From assembly GCA_037892765.1 (NCBI GenBank), contig JBBKBW010000046.1: a stretch of DNA of 21,153 bases; one strand, written 5' to 3'. Of this stretch, positions 14,596 through 21,153 are shown piece after piece. Position 1 is the first letter of the stretch. Every line of letters begins with the position of its first letter. Under the pieces are notes generated by a model. That model was not told the DNA's origin and did no database searches. It saw only the letters and a list, made by a program, of their open reading frames with translations. The position numbers were made by a program, and so were the translations under genes. Origin of the DNA: Clostridium_AQ sp900552125. GTDB lineage: Bacteria; Bacillota_I; Bacilli_A; Erysipelotrichales; Erysipelotrichaceae.

Positions 14596-14621
14596 ATACA
14601 ACATAATGCTGATTATGTTGT
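14596..14621 (-). repeat. Right inverted repeat of the invertible element
   Basis: This is a perfect reverse complement of 14345-14370, with core GCTG on the plus strand, so orientation is defined by the core. It ends 3 bp before the stop codon of the recombinase gene. Confidence 0.8.
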
Positions 14622-14624
14622 TTT

Positions 14625-15446
14625 TTATATGACGAGATCCATTCCTTCTAAATCACGTAAATGTTTTTTTCTATCTTCTCTCACATAGATTCTGGTTGTA
14701 TCTATGCTGCTATGTCCTAAAATATCTGCAAGTTTAGATATATCCCTTTTTAATGAGTAATATGTTTTTGCAAATAAGTGTCTTAAATTGTGTGGAAAAA
14801 CTTTACCTGCATCTACCTTAGCTTTCTTGCAGAGTCTTTTCATTCCTCGCCATATTGTCGTTCTATCTATGCTTTTTCCGTTTTTTGTAACAAAAATCTT
14901 ACCTTTCTTTATTTGTTTTCTTCTGACATATATTCTTATTTTCTTTATTAGTTTTTTGGGAAGGAAAACTATACGTTGTTTCCCTTTATTGTACACCTCG
15001 CATTGTCCGCTCTGATAGTTTTCTACTGTTACAAATTTGAGCTCGCTTACACGCATTCCTGTGGCGCACAATGTTTCAATAATTAACTGCATTCGCATAT
15101 CATTTTTTGATGCTTCAATAAGCTTTTTATAATCCTGTTTCTTTAAATCTTTATTTTCTGCTTCAAAAATCTGCTTTTGTATTCGCAGCTGTTTTACTTT
15201 AAGATCTGGTCTTTCAATATAGTCAAAGAAAGAGTTCAATGCTGCCAGCATTGAATTTACAGAACGAGGGGCATAGGCATCCATTAAATATTCCTTATAC
15301 TCTCTAACAGCTGTTTTATCTAACTCTCTATTATTCAAAAATTTATAGAAAGCAGATAAATCTCTACTATATTTTTCTATAGTATTCCTGCTTTTTTCCT
15401 CATCCATTAGATGATTAATAAAATCGCATATCATTTTCTCATTCAT
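14625..15446 (-). CDS. Tyrosine recombinase (273 aa), likely the inverter of the adjacent switch
   Basis: It has a SAM-like N-terminal core-binding domain (about 1-95) and a catalytic domain with R132 (ATGMRVSEL), K156 (KGKQRIV hairpin), H219-x-x-R222 (HNLRHLF), H245 (LGHSS) and nucleophile Y254 (TTRIYV). All catalytic residues of the family are present, so it should be active. At 273 aa it is a compact XerC/D-like or phase-variation recombinase, smaller than typical ICE integrases. I chose ATG 15446 because AGGAGA stands about 7 nt upstream; an ATG ten codons earlier has no ribosome site. The gene ends 3 bp from the right inverted repeat, like cognate inverters of promoter switches. It has its own promoter. 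The opposing switch promoter would make antisense RNA across it. Confidence 0.9.
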   Translation of the reverse strand: MNEKMICDFINHLMDEEKSRNTIEKYSRDLSAFYKFLNNRELDKTAVREYKEYLMDAYAPRSVNSMLAALNSFFDYIERPDLKVKQLRIQKQIFEAENKDLKKQDYKKLIEASKNDMRMQLIIETLCATGMRVSELKFVTVENYQSGQCEVYNKGKQRIVFLPKKLIKKIRIYVRRKQIKKGKIFVTKNGKSIDRTTIWRGMKRLCKKAKVDAGKVFPHNLRHLFAKTYYSLKRDISKLADILGHSSIDTTRIYVREDRKKHLRDLEGMDLVI

Positions 15447-15491
15447 TTTTATCTCTCCTAAGCACACATTTTTCATGGGAAAATATGGATT

Positions 15492-15521
15492 ATTATATCA
15501 TATTTTTCATTATCTTAAGAA
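15492..15521 (-). promoter_or_regulatory. Promoter for the recombinase gene
   Basis: On the minus strand a perfect TATAAT -10 (15492-15497) follows a weak TTCTTA -35 (15516-15521) by 18 nt. It lies about 45 bp upstream of the recombinase start, so the recombinase does not depend on the redox operon to its right. Confidence 0.55.
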
Positions 15522-15552
15522 AATAATATGTTATTATATTGTTTTTTTTGTA

Positions 15553-15598
15553 AGGAACTGTATAAAATTTGCATATGAGCTTATTTCATACAGCTCCT
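15553..15598 (-). repeat. Hairpin at the end of the redox operon
   Basis: AGGAACTGTAT (15553-15563) and ATACAGCTCCT (15588-15598) form an 11-bp stem with one G-U, 10 nt past the CoA-transferase stop. The minus strand after it is A-rich, so a classic terminator is not formed. It may be a Rho-type or 3'-protective structure. Confidence 0.4.
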
Positions 15599-15607
15599 CA
15601 ACTATTC

Positions 15608-17149
15608 TTATAATCCCATTAATTCATCACGGAATAGACGTTCATCCATTAATTTTAAGTTCTCTGCAATAGCAGGTTTGAATTCCATTTGACCTAGTAC
15701 ATCTTTTTCTAAATCAACACCAGGTGCAATTTCTGTTAATGTTAAAGTTCCATCAATTAATTCAAATACAGCACGTTCTGTAACATATAAAACTTTCTGT
15801 CCAGTTTCTGCCGCAAATTCTGCAGAGAATGTAATCTGTTCAACCGCATTTTTGAATTTCTTGATTTTACCTTCTTGTAAGATATGAAGTTTTCCATCTT
15901 TAACTTCAACTTTCAATCCGCTTGCTGTAAATGTCCCACAATATACTACAACAGGAGCTGTCTGTGTGATATTGATGAATCCGCCACATCCTGCAATTTT
16001 AGGGCCAAAACGGCTTACATTAATATTTCCTTTATAGTCACATTCCGCAAGTCCTAAGAATGCCTGATCTAATCCTCCTCCATCATAGAAGTCAAACTGA
16101 TAAGGCTGGTCAATGATAGCATCAGGATTTGTACAAGTACCAAATGCTGTACCTGCGTTAGGCACACCACCTATACCACCAGCTTCTACTGTTAATTTCA
16201 ATCCTGGAAGACCTTCTTCATTTGCAACATTTGCAATACCTTCTGGCATACCAATTCCTAAATTAATGATAGCGCTAGGATCAAGCTCCATCGCAGCACG
16301 ACGACAGATAACTTTACGCTGATCTAATTTCATAGGTGGAATAGAATCTACTGGAACCTTGATTTCTCCGTTTAATGAAGGATTGTATTGGCATGCATAT
16401 GTCTGCCAGTGATTTTCTGGACGTGATACTACAATACCATCTACATAGATTCCTGGAATTTTTACTTTACGAGGATCTAGTGTTCCATTCTGAACAACTT
16501 TTTCTACCTGTAATAATACAATTCCGCCAGAATTCTTAGCAGCCTGTGCAATAGATAAAGAATCAAGTGTTGCGGCTTCTTTATCCATGGTTGCATTACC
16601 ATTTTCATCACAATATGTAGCACGAATTAGAGCTACATTAACTGGGAATGATTTATAACGAAGCCATTCTTCTCCATCAATATGCATAAGTTCTACTAAA
16701 TCATCTTTAGAACGCTCATTCATTTTTGCTCCCTCGATACGAGGATCTATAAATGTTTTTAAACCGATTTTGGTAATGGTACCTGGACGATGTCCTGCGA
16801 TATCACGGAACATTAAAGAAATTGTACCAAGAGGAAGATTATATCCTTCCACTTTATTTTCAAAAACCATTTTTTGTAGTTTAGGAATAAGTCCCCAATG
16901 TCCACCGATGATTCTTTTCAATAAGCCTTCATGTCCTAATTTATTTAAGCCTAGCTTATCTGTTCCATCACCAATTCCAGCTGAAAACATAATTGTCAGA
17001 TCTCTTGGATGACCACTTTTAAGAAATGATTCTTCAATTCCAACAGAGAATTCCTGAGGATGGCCAGATCCAATAAATCCTCCAATACCAACAGTTGCTC
17101 CATCTGGAATCATAGATACTGCCTGTTCTAGACTTATAACTTTACTCAA
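15608..17149 (-). CDS. Propionate/acetate-type CoA-transferase (513 aa)
   Basis: A class I CoA-transferase with alpha- and beta-type halves fused in one chain, as in propionate CoA-transferase (Pct, about 524 aa) and YdiF. It moves CoA between short-chain acids such as acetate, propionate, butyrate or lactate and their acyl-CoAs, in the cytoplasm. Visible marks are GATVGIGGFIGSGHP near residue 17, NLGIGMPEGIANVA (about 296-309) and the catalytic Glu322 in KLTVEAGGIGGVPNAG. A Gly-rich stretch (DFYDGGGLDQAFLGLAECDY) also fits. The start is TTG (17149), with GGAGG 8 nt upstream. It is the last gene of the redox operon, 18 bp after the flavodiiron gene. The substrate cannot be read from the sequence. 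It may supply or unload the acyl-CoA used by the upstream dehydrogenase. Confidence 0.85.
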   Translation of the reverse strand: MSKVISLEQAVSMIPDGATVGIGGFIGSGHPQEFSVGIEESFLKSGHPRDLTIMFSAGIGDGTDKLGLNKLGHEGLLKRIIGGHWGLIPKLQKMVFENKVEGYNLPLGTISLMFRDIAGHRPGTITKIGLKTFIDPRIEGAKMNERSKDDLVELMHIDGEEWLRYKSFPVNVALIRATYCDENGNATMDKEAATLDSLSIAQAAKNSGGIVLLQVEKVVQNGTLDPRKVKIPGIYVDGIVVSRPENHWQTYACQYNPSLNGEIKVPVDSIPPMKLDQRKVICRRAAMELDPSAIINLGIGMPEGIANVANEEGLPGLKLTVEAGGIGGVPNAGTAFGTCTNPDAIIDQPYQFDFYDGGGLDQAFLGLAECDYKGNINVSRFGPKIAGCGGFINITQTAPVVVYCGTFTASGLKVEVKDGKLHILQEGKIKKFKNAVEQITFSAEFAAETGQKVLYVTERAVFELIDGTLTLTEIAPGVDLEKDVLGQMEFKPAIAENLKLMDERLFRDELMGL

Positions 17150-17167
17150 ATTAAATTACCTCCGCTA

Positions 17168-18373
17168 TTACATGTCCATAGAATCGATAATACTGTTTAC
17201 CAGATTATCCATTTCTGATGCATTATTATCATTTAGAGCGCTGACCATTGATACTTCGGAATTTAAGATGCTCATCTGCTTCATTTCATTATCTAAGAAA
17301 TTTTTCATTAATGAACCGGATTTCGGTGCCCAGGACCCATTTTCAATAATACCTACTGTTCGTTTCTGTAGATTTAATGCCTTCATATGCATTAGGAAAT
17401 CATGCATCACTGGATAGATGCCTAGATTATAAGTTACAGAAGCTAGTACAATATGACTATATTTAAATGCATCACTAATTAAGTAGGATACATGTGTATT
17501 AGATACATCATGTACTACAACATTTTTTATTCCTTTCTCTACTAGTCTTGCAGCTAGTACCTGTGCAGCAGATTCTGTATTTCCATACATGGAAGCATAA
17601 ACGATCATAACACCTTTTTCTTCTGGTTCATAACGACTCCATTTATCATATTTATCTAATAAATATCCTAAATCGTTTCTCCATACAGGTCCATGTAGCG
17701 GACAAATAGTTTTGATATCAATTGTCCCTGCCTTCTTCAGCAATGCCTGTACGTGAGGTCCATATTTCCCAACGATATTCGTATAATAGCGACGTGCATC
17801 ATCTAGCCAATCACGGTCAAAATCAACTTCATCATTAAATAATTTTCCATCTAATGCGCCAAAGCTTCCAAACGCATCAGCAGAGAATAACACACCATTT
17901 GTAACATCAAAACTTACCATTGCTTCAGGCCAATGTACCATAGGTGCTTCTACGAAAGTAATCGTATGTTTTCCAAAACATTTCGTATCCCCTTCTTTTA
18001 CTTCCTCTGTTCGGCCATCAATATGAAATCCGAACTGATGCATCAGTAAAAAGCTTTTTTCAGTAGATATAATTTTTACATTAGGATAACGAAGAAGGAT
18101 TTCTTCTATGCTGGCACCATGATCTGGTTCCATATGATTAATCACAAGATAATCAAGATCACGTCCATCCAGTACATGTTCTACATTTTCAAGAAACTGT
18201 CGGCAGACACTCCAATCTACCGTATCGAACAATACGGTTTTCTTATCCATAAGCAGATAAGAGTTATAAGATACCCCACGTGGAATTGGATGGATATTTT
18301 CAAATAGAGCTAGGCGATGATCATTTCCTCCAACCCAGTATAAATCATCAACAACTTTTCTTACGCAATACAT
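17168..18373 (-). CDS. FprA-type flavodiiron protein (401 aa)
   Basis: A class A flavodiiron protein reducing O2 to water and/or NO to N2O with electrons from rubredoxin or F420, in the cytoplasm. The metallo-beta-lactamase-like domain (about 1-250) holds the diiron ligands H80-x-E82-x-D84-H85, H147 (MVHWPE), D166 (SADAFGS) and H227 (CPLHGP), all present. The flavodoxin domain (about 254-395) starts GVMIVYASMYGNTES, the FMN phosphate loop at 261-266. There is no fused rubredoxin or flavin reductase domain, so it needs an external donor. The gene just upstream encodes a rubredoxin-tailed dehydrogenase, a natural donor. The ATG follows GGAGG by about 7 nt. It is the second gene of the operon, with 18-bp gaps on both sides. 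Confidence 0.92.
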   Translation of the reverse strand: MYCVRKVVDDLYWVGGNDHRLALFENIHPIPRGVSYNSYLLMDKKTVLFDTVDWSVCRQFLENVEHVLDGRDLDYLVINHMEPDHGASIEEILLRYPNVKIISTEKSFLLMHQFGFHIDGRTEEVKEGDTKCFGKHTITFVEAPMVHWPEAMVSFDVTNGVLFSADAFGSFGALDGKLFNDEVDFDRDWLDDARRYYTNIVGKYGPHVQALLKKAGTIDIKTICPLHGPVWRNDLGYLLDKYDKWSRYEPEEKGVMIVYASMYGNTESAAQVLAARLVEKGIKNVVVHDVSNTHVSYLISDAFKYSHIVLASVTYNLGIYPVMHDFLMHMKALNLQKRTVGIIENGSWAPKSGSLMKNFLDNEMKQMSILNSEVSMVSALNDNNASEMDNLVNSIIDSMDM

Positions 18374-18391
18374 ATTTTATCCTCCTCATTA

Positions 18392-20296
18392 TCAATCTAA
18401 TGTTTCTATAAAGTTTTCTTTATCTTCTCCACATGCTGGACAAGTCCATTCCTCTGGAAGTTTCTCAAATGGAGTTCCTGGTTCAATATCGTTTTCCATA
18501 TCTCCAAGTAACTGATCATACTCATAGCCACAGCCGCTGCATACATGACGCATATAAGAAGGAGCTTCCTTTTTGATAAATGGTCGCTTCATTTTCTTCA
18601 TTGGTGGAGCAGGTTTCTTTTCTCCTGTATCCAAGGCTTTACTTAGCAATGGTAAGATTTCCATCACATCACCAACGATTCCATAATCTGCATTTTTGAA
18701 AATTGGAGCATTTGCATTATTATTAATGGCAACGATCGTAGTTGCGTCCTTTATTCCCTTTAAATGCTGTCCTGCACCAGAAATACCACAGGCGATATAT
18801 AGGTTACCAGTAAATTTTTGACCAGACATACCAACATAACGATCAATTGGTACATATTTTAGAGTTTCTGCGACAGGACGAGAACTTCCTATAGCAGCTC
18901 CTACATTTTTCGCAAGATCCTCGATCAGTTTCATATTTTTCTTTTCGCCAATTCCTTTACCCGCAGATACCACTCGTTCTGCATTTGAAATAGGTGTATC
19001 TATTGGAATACCTACTGTGAAGTCGTAACCATCTTTTTTCAAGGCCTCTACTAATGCATTTACACGTTCTTTTGCATCTCCATCTTTAAAGATCTGTTTC
19101 TTACGCTCACCTGTTATTGCTGCCTTTTTCCTACGGATATTATTTCCTTGTTTCTGCTTTCCAATAATATGAGAAGCAATGACAACTCTCTGTATTTCAT
19201 TTGTACCTTCATAAATCGTTGTAATCTTAGCATCACGATAAGCTCGTTCTACTTCCATACCTTTCAGATATCCGCTTCCTCCAAAAATCTGTAAAGCATC
19301 ATTACATATTTCTAGTGCTACATCACTCGCATATTGTTTTGCCATAGCAGATTCCATTCCATATGGTTCATGATTTTCTTTTAATTCTGCTGCAGAATAA
19401 ACAAGCATACGTGCACAACGAAGTTTTGTGGCCATATCTGCAAGTTTGAAGCTAATAACCTGCTGTTGGGCAATTGGCTTACCAAACTGTATACGTTCTT
19501 TAGCATATTCCAATGCATGTTCATAAGCACCCTGTGCAATACCTAGAGCCTGTGCCGCAATACCAATACGACCACCATCTAGAGTAGACATTGCAATCTT
19601 AAATCCTTGTCCTTCTTTTCCAAGTAAATTTTCTTTAGGTACCTTTACATCATTAAAGATCAGCTCAGCAGTTGAAGAAGAGCGAATTCCCATCTTGTCA
19701 TAATGATCACCAAAAGTAAATCCTTCCATACCTTTTTCTACGATAAATGCTGAAATTCCTCTTGTACCCATATCTGGATTTGTAGAAGCAAATACTACAT
19801 AGATATCTGCTTTATCTGCATTGGTAATAAAAATCTTACTACCATTCAAAATATAATGATCACCTTCTAAAACAGCAGTTGTTTCAGTTCCACCAGCATC
19901 GCTTCCTGCATTTTGTTCTGTTAATCCAAATGCACCAATCTTTTCTCCCTTAGCAAGCGGAACAAGATATTTCTGTTTCTGTTCTTCCGTTCCATACGCA
20001 TAGATTGGATAGCTTCCCAATGAAACATGTGCAGATAAAATTACACCAGTACCTCCATCTACTCTTGATAATTCCTCTACGGCTATGGCATAGCTGAGTA
20101 TATCTAATCCTGCTCCTCCATATTCCTTTGGATATGGAATACCCATCAGACCCATTTTCCCAAATTTTTCAATCGCTTCACTTGGAAACTTGTTTTCCTG
20201 ATCGAGCATAAAGGCAATCGGTTTAACCTCGGCCTCCGCAAATTCGCGCACCTCCTCACGAATTTCTTCTTGTTGCTGTGTCGTTGTAAATAGCAT
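18392..20296 (-). CDS. Acyl-CoA dehydrogenase / EtfA FAD domain / rubredoxin fusion (634 aa)
   Basis: Residues 1-380 are a short-chain acyl-CoA dehydrogenase: AFGLTEQNAGSDAGG (122-136), the FAD/substrate signature GGSGYLKGMEVERAYRDAK and catalytic base Glu363 in TTIYEGTNEIQR. About 420-560 resemble the C-terminal FAD-binding domain of EtfA: RVVSAGKGIG, AAIGSSRPVAE, LYIACGISGAGQHLKGI and NNNANAPIFKNADYGIVGD. The EtfA N-terminal domain and EtfB are absent. After a Pro/Lys linker (about 560-580) comes a rubredoxin (C586-x2-C589, C619-x2-C622, with EPGTPFEKLPEEWTCP). Electrons could pass from acyl-CoA via two FADs to the Fe site. The ATG has GGAGG 6 nt upstream. It is first in an operon with a flavodiiron protein. 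Substrate and direction are inferred. Confidence 0.9.
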   Translation of the reverse strand: MLFTTTQQQEEIREEVREFAEAEVKPIAFMLDQENKFPSEAIEKFGKMGLMGIPYPKEYGGAGLDILSYAIAVEELSRVDGGTGVILSAHVSLGSYPIYAYGTEEQKQKYLVPLAKGEKIGAFGLTEQNAGSDAGGTETTAVLEGDHYILNGSKIFITNADKADIYVVFASTNPDMGTRGISAFIVEKGMEGFTFGDHYDKMGIRSSSTAELIFNDVKVPKENLLGKEGQGFKIAMSTLDGGRIGIAAQALGIAQGAYEHALEYAKERIQFGKPIAQQQVISFKLADMATKLRCARMLVYSAAELKENHEPYGMESAMAKQYASDVALEICNDALQIFGGSGYLKGMEVERAYRDAKITTIYEGTNEIQRVVIASHIIGKQKQGNNIRRKKAAITGERKKQIFKDGDAKERVNALVEALKKDGYDFTVGIPIDTPISNAERVVSAGKGIGEKKNMKLIEDLAKNVGAAIGSSRPVAETLKYVPIDRYVGMSGQKFTGNLYIACGISGAGQHLKGIKDATTIVAINNNANAPIFKNADYGIVGDVMEILPLLSKALDTGEKKPAPPMKKMKRPFIKKEAPSYMRHVCSGCGYEYDQLLGDMENDIEPGTPFEKLPEEWTCPACGEDKENFIETLD

Positions 20297-20385
20297 AGTT
20301 TACCTCCTTCTCATCATCTCTATGATATTACTTCAACATCGGTGTCTATTCTTAATTTGACAAGAATATCCCACCTTATGATTTC

Positions 20386-20415
20386 ATGTTAACGTAAGCG
20401 ATTACACAAAGTCAA
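20386..20415 (-). promoter_or_regulatory. Promoter of the redox operon
   Basis: On the minus strand TTGACT (20410-20415) is followed after 18 nt by TAACAT (20386-20391), 5/6 and 4/6 matches to consensus. It leaves a leader of about 80 nt before the fusion gene. A cre-like box lies entirely in its spacer. Confidence 0.5.
20393..20406 (-). promoter_or_regulatory. CcpA cre-like box in the promoter spacer
   Basis: The minus strand reads TGTAATCGCTTACG, fitting the Firmicute cre consensus TGWAANCGNTNWCA except for the last base. Its position between -35 and -10 predicts repression by CcpA when preferred sugars are present. No CcpA gene is in the window. Confidence 0.65.
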
Positions 20416-21021
20416 AGACAATGCTCATCTTTTTTTAATCATTTAAATAATTTACATCATGGATAACTAACTTGTATGTAATAATTTGAAAATTGATTAT
20501 TTATGAAATTTCTGTTTTTTTACATTAGTTTATATTTCGCAAGTTTATATATTACAGCTAATTGGTAATTTAGCAGTTAATGTTATTAGATTATTACTTG
20601 AAGAAATCTAATAAAATATAATTTCGCTGTTTTAATATAAATATTAAAATCTCATTAATAAATCAGTTAATCTATTTATGTAGTAATAATCTTCTATCAT
20701 TTATTTAATGAAATGAGGTTATTTACTATTGATTAAGCTGAATACACTCTATTTAAAGCAAAAAAGGAGCATTATTTGAATGCTCCCTGTGCGTGCCAAT
20801 CATCATAGCGTTACATTTTAATATATTAGTATTACAGCCATTCGTATCAATTGCTTACTGAGATTCAGACATTTTAAAGAGTATTTTATTTAATTAAGGA
20901 GATTGATTGGCATATTTGGATTATAACATACAGAAATTACTGATTCACGTCATATAATCCTACTTATTTTGCTCGTAGCTTTTTTTTAAATGAATATATT
21001 CCCCAGAACAATATTATTTAA
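20416..21021. other. Gene-poor AT-rich stretch
   Basis: Apart from one terminator hairpin (20766-20786), I see no ORF with a ribosome site on either strand. A weak 8-bp inverted repeat, ATTAGATT (20585-20592) and AATCTAAT (20605-20612), lies in it without a U-tract. Confidence 0.5.
20766..20786 (-). terminator. Terminator for a transcript from the right
   Basis: GGAGCATT (20766-20773) pairs perfectly with AATGCTCC (20779-20786) around 5 nt. On the minus strand it is followed by TTTTTTGCTTT. It separates the redox operon from whatever lies to the right. Confidence 0.7.
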
Positions 21022-21153
21022 TCAATCAAATCTTTTATCTCTCTCAAGGATCATTCCATTTATCGCATCAATAGTATAGTCATACTCCTGCATCCTTTAA
21101 GCAACTTCTTTTGCCTGGTTTGCATTGATCAGCTTAATCTGTAAATTAAATAA
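21022..21153 (-). pseudogene. Decayed gene fragment at the window edge
   Basis: One minus-strand frame enters from the window edge and reads QIKLINANQAKEVA, stop (TAA, 21097-21099), then RMQEYDYTIDAINGMILERD, KRFD, stop at 21022. Both parts look coding in the same frame. With an internal stop it appears to be a pseudogene, partial at the edge. The family is not recognised. Confidence 0.4.

Noticed and set aside
14345..14621. The two repeats read as operators for the Rrf2 regulator instead of recombination sites.
   Set aside because: Rrf2 operators are palindromes of similar size, so this stays possible, but the 26-bp identity in inverted orientation, the asymmetric cores and the adjacent recombinase fit an inversion switch better.
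14625..15446. The recombinase as the integrase of a larger ICE or phage.
   Set aside because: It is compact, sits 3 bp from the inverted repeats and has no excisionase, relaxase or att-like tRNA end nearby.
15553..15598. Hairpin after the CoA-transferase as an intrinsic terminator.
   Set aside because: The stem is good, but the minus strand following it is A-rich rather than U-rich.
1..21153. CRISPR arrays, tRNA or rRNA genes.
   Set aside because: No regularly spaced repeats, no cloverleaf-like tail with conserved T-arm and no rRNA stretches were seen.

Overview
The window is AT-rich DNA from a low-GC anaerobic Firmicute, probably a gut organism of the Erysipelotrichia/Clostridia type. This is inferred from strong AGGAGG ribosome sites, TTG starts, a flavodiiron protein, a rubredoxin fusion, a CcpA-type cre box and Gram-positive surface proteins. 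I cannot name the species. Almost every gene lies on the minus strand, so transcription runs right to left.

Region 1 (about 1-5750) is accessory DNA with phage/ICE character and much decay. It holds a frameshifted plus-strand remnant (60-665), an unknown three-TM membrane protein, an ICE-type sigma-70-like protein whose ribosome site sits beside a perfect hairpin, a 94-aa protein resembling the glycyl-radical C-terminus of anaerobic ribonucleotide reductase (NrdD), a PH-like membrane protein, a YopX-family protein and several tiny ORFs. At least three minus-strand gene remnants carry in-frame stops or frameshifts. Several rho-independent terminators separate short transcription units.

Region 2 (5913-14287) is a surface-protein locus. 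Going leftward in transcription order it encodes an Rrf2 regulator, a 1387-aa secreted L-type-lectin-like protein, a 99-aa SPNTG sortase substrate, a 199-aa secreted beta-rich protein, two paralogous single-pass membrane proteins and a lipoprotein, then a shorter paralogue of the membrane proteins in its own unit. The layout recalls WxL (Csc) loci, but the Trp-x-Leu motif is absent.

Region 3 (14345-15497) is the most striking part. Two perfect 26-bp inverted repeats, each a near-palindrome with an asymmetric 4-bp core, bracket 225 bp. Inside are a good sigma-A promoter and a terminator hairpin, and a tyrosine recombinase gene lies 3 bp outside one repeat. This looks like a phase-variable invertible promoter. 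In the orientation given, the promoter points away from the surface operon into the recombinase gene, and the terminator insulates the surface operon, so the state shown should be OFF. The Rrf2 gene just downstream has a full-length reading frame and a strong ribosome site, but its only plausible start is ATA.

Region 4 (15608-20415) is a redox operon: an acyl-CoA dehydrogenase fused to an EtfA FAD-binding domain and a rubredoxin, then a flavodiiron oxidase/NO reductase, then a propionate/acetate-type CoA-transferase. Its promoter spacer contains a cre-like box, suggesting carbon catabolite control. I infer an electron path from acyl-CoA through FAD and rubredoxin to the diiron enzyme.

Region 5 (20416-21153) is gene-poor, with a terminator and a decayed gene fragment at the edge.
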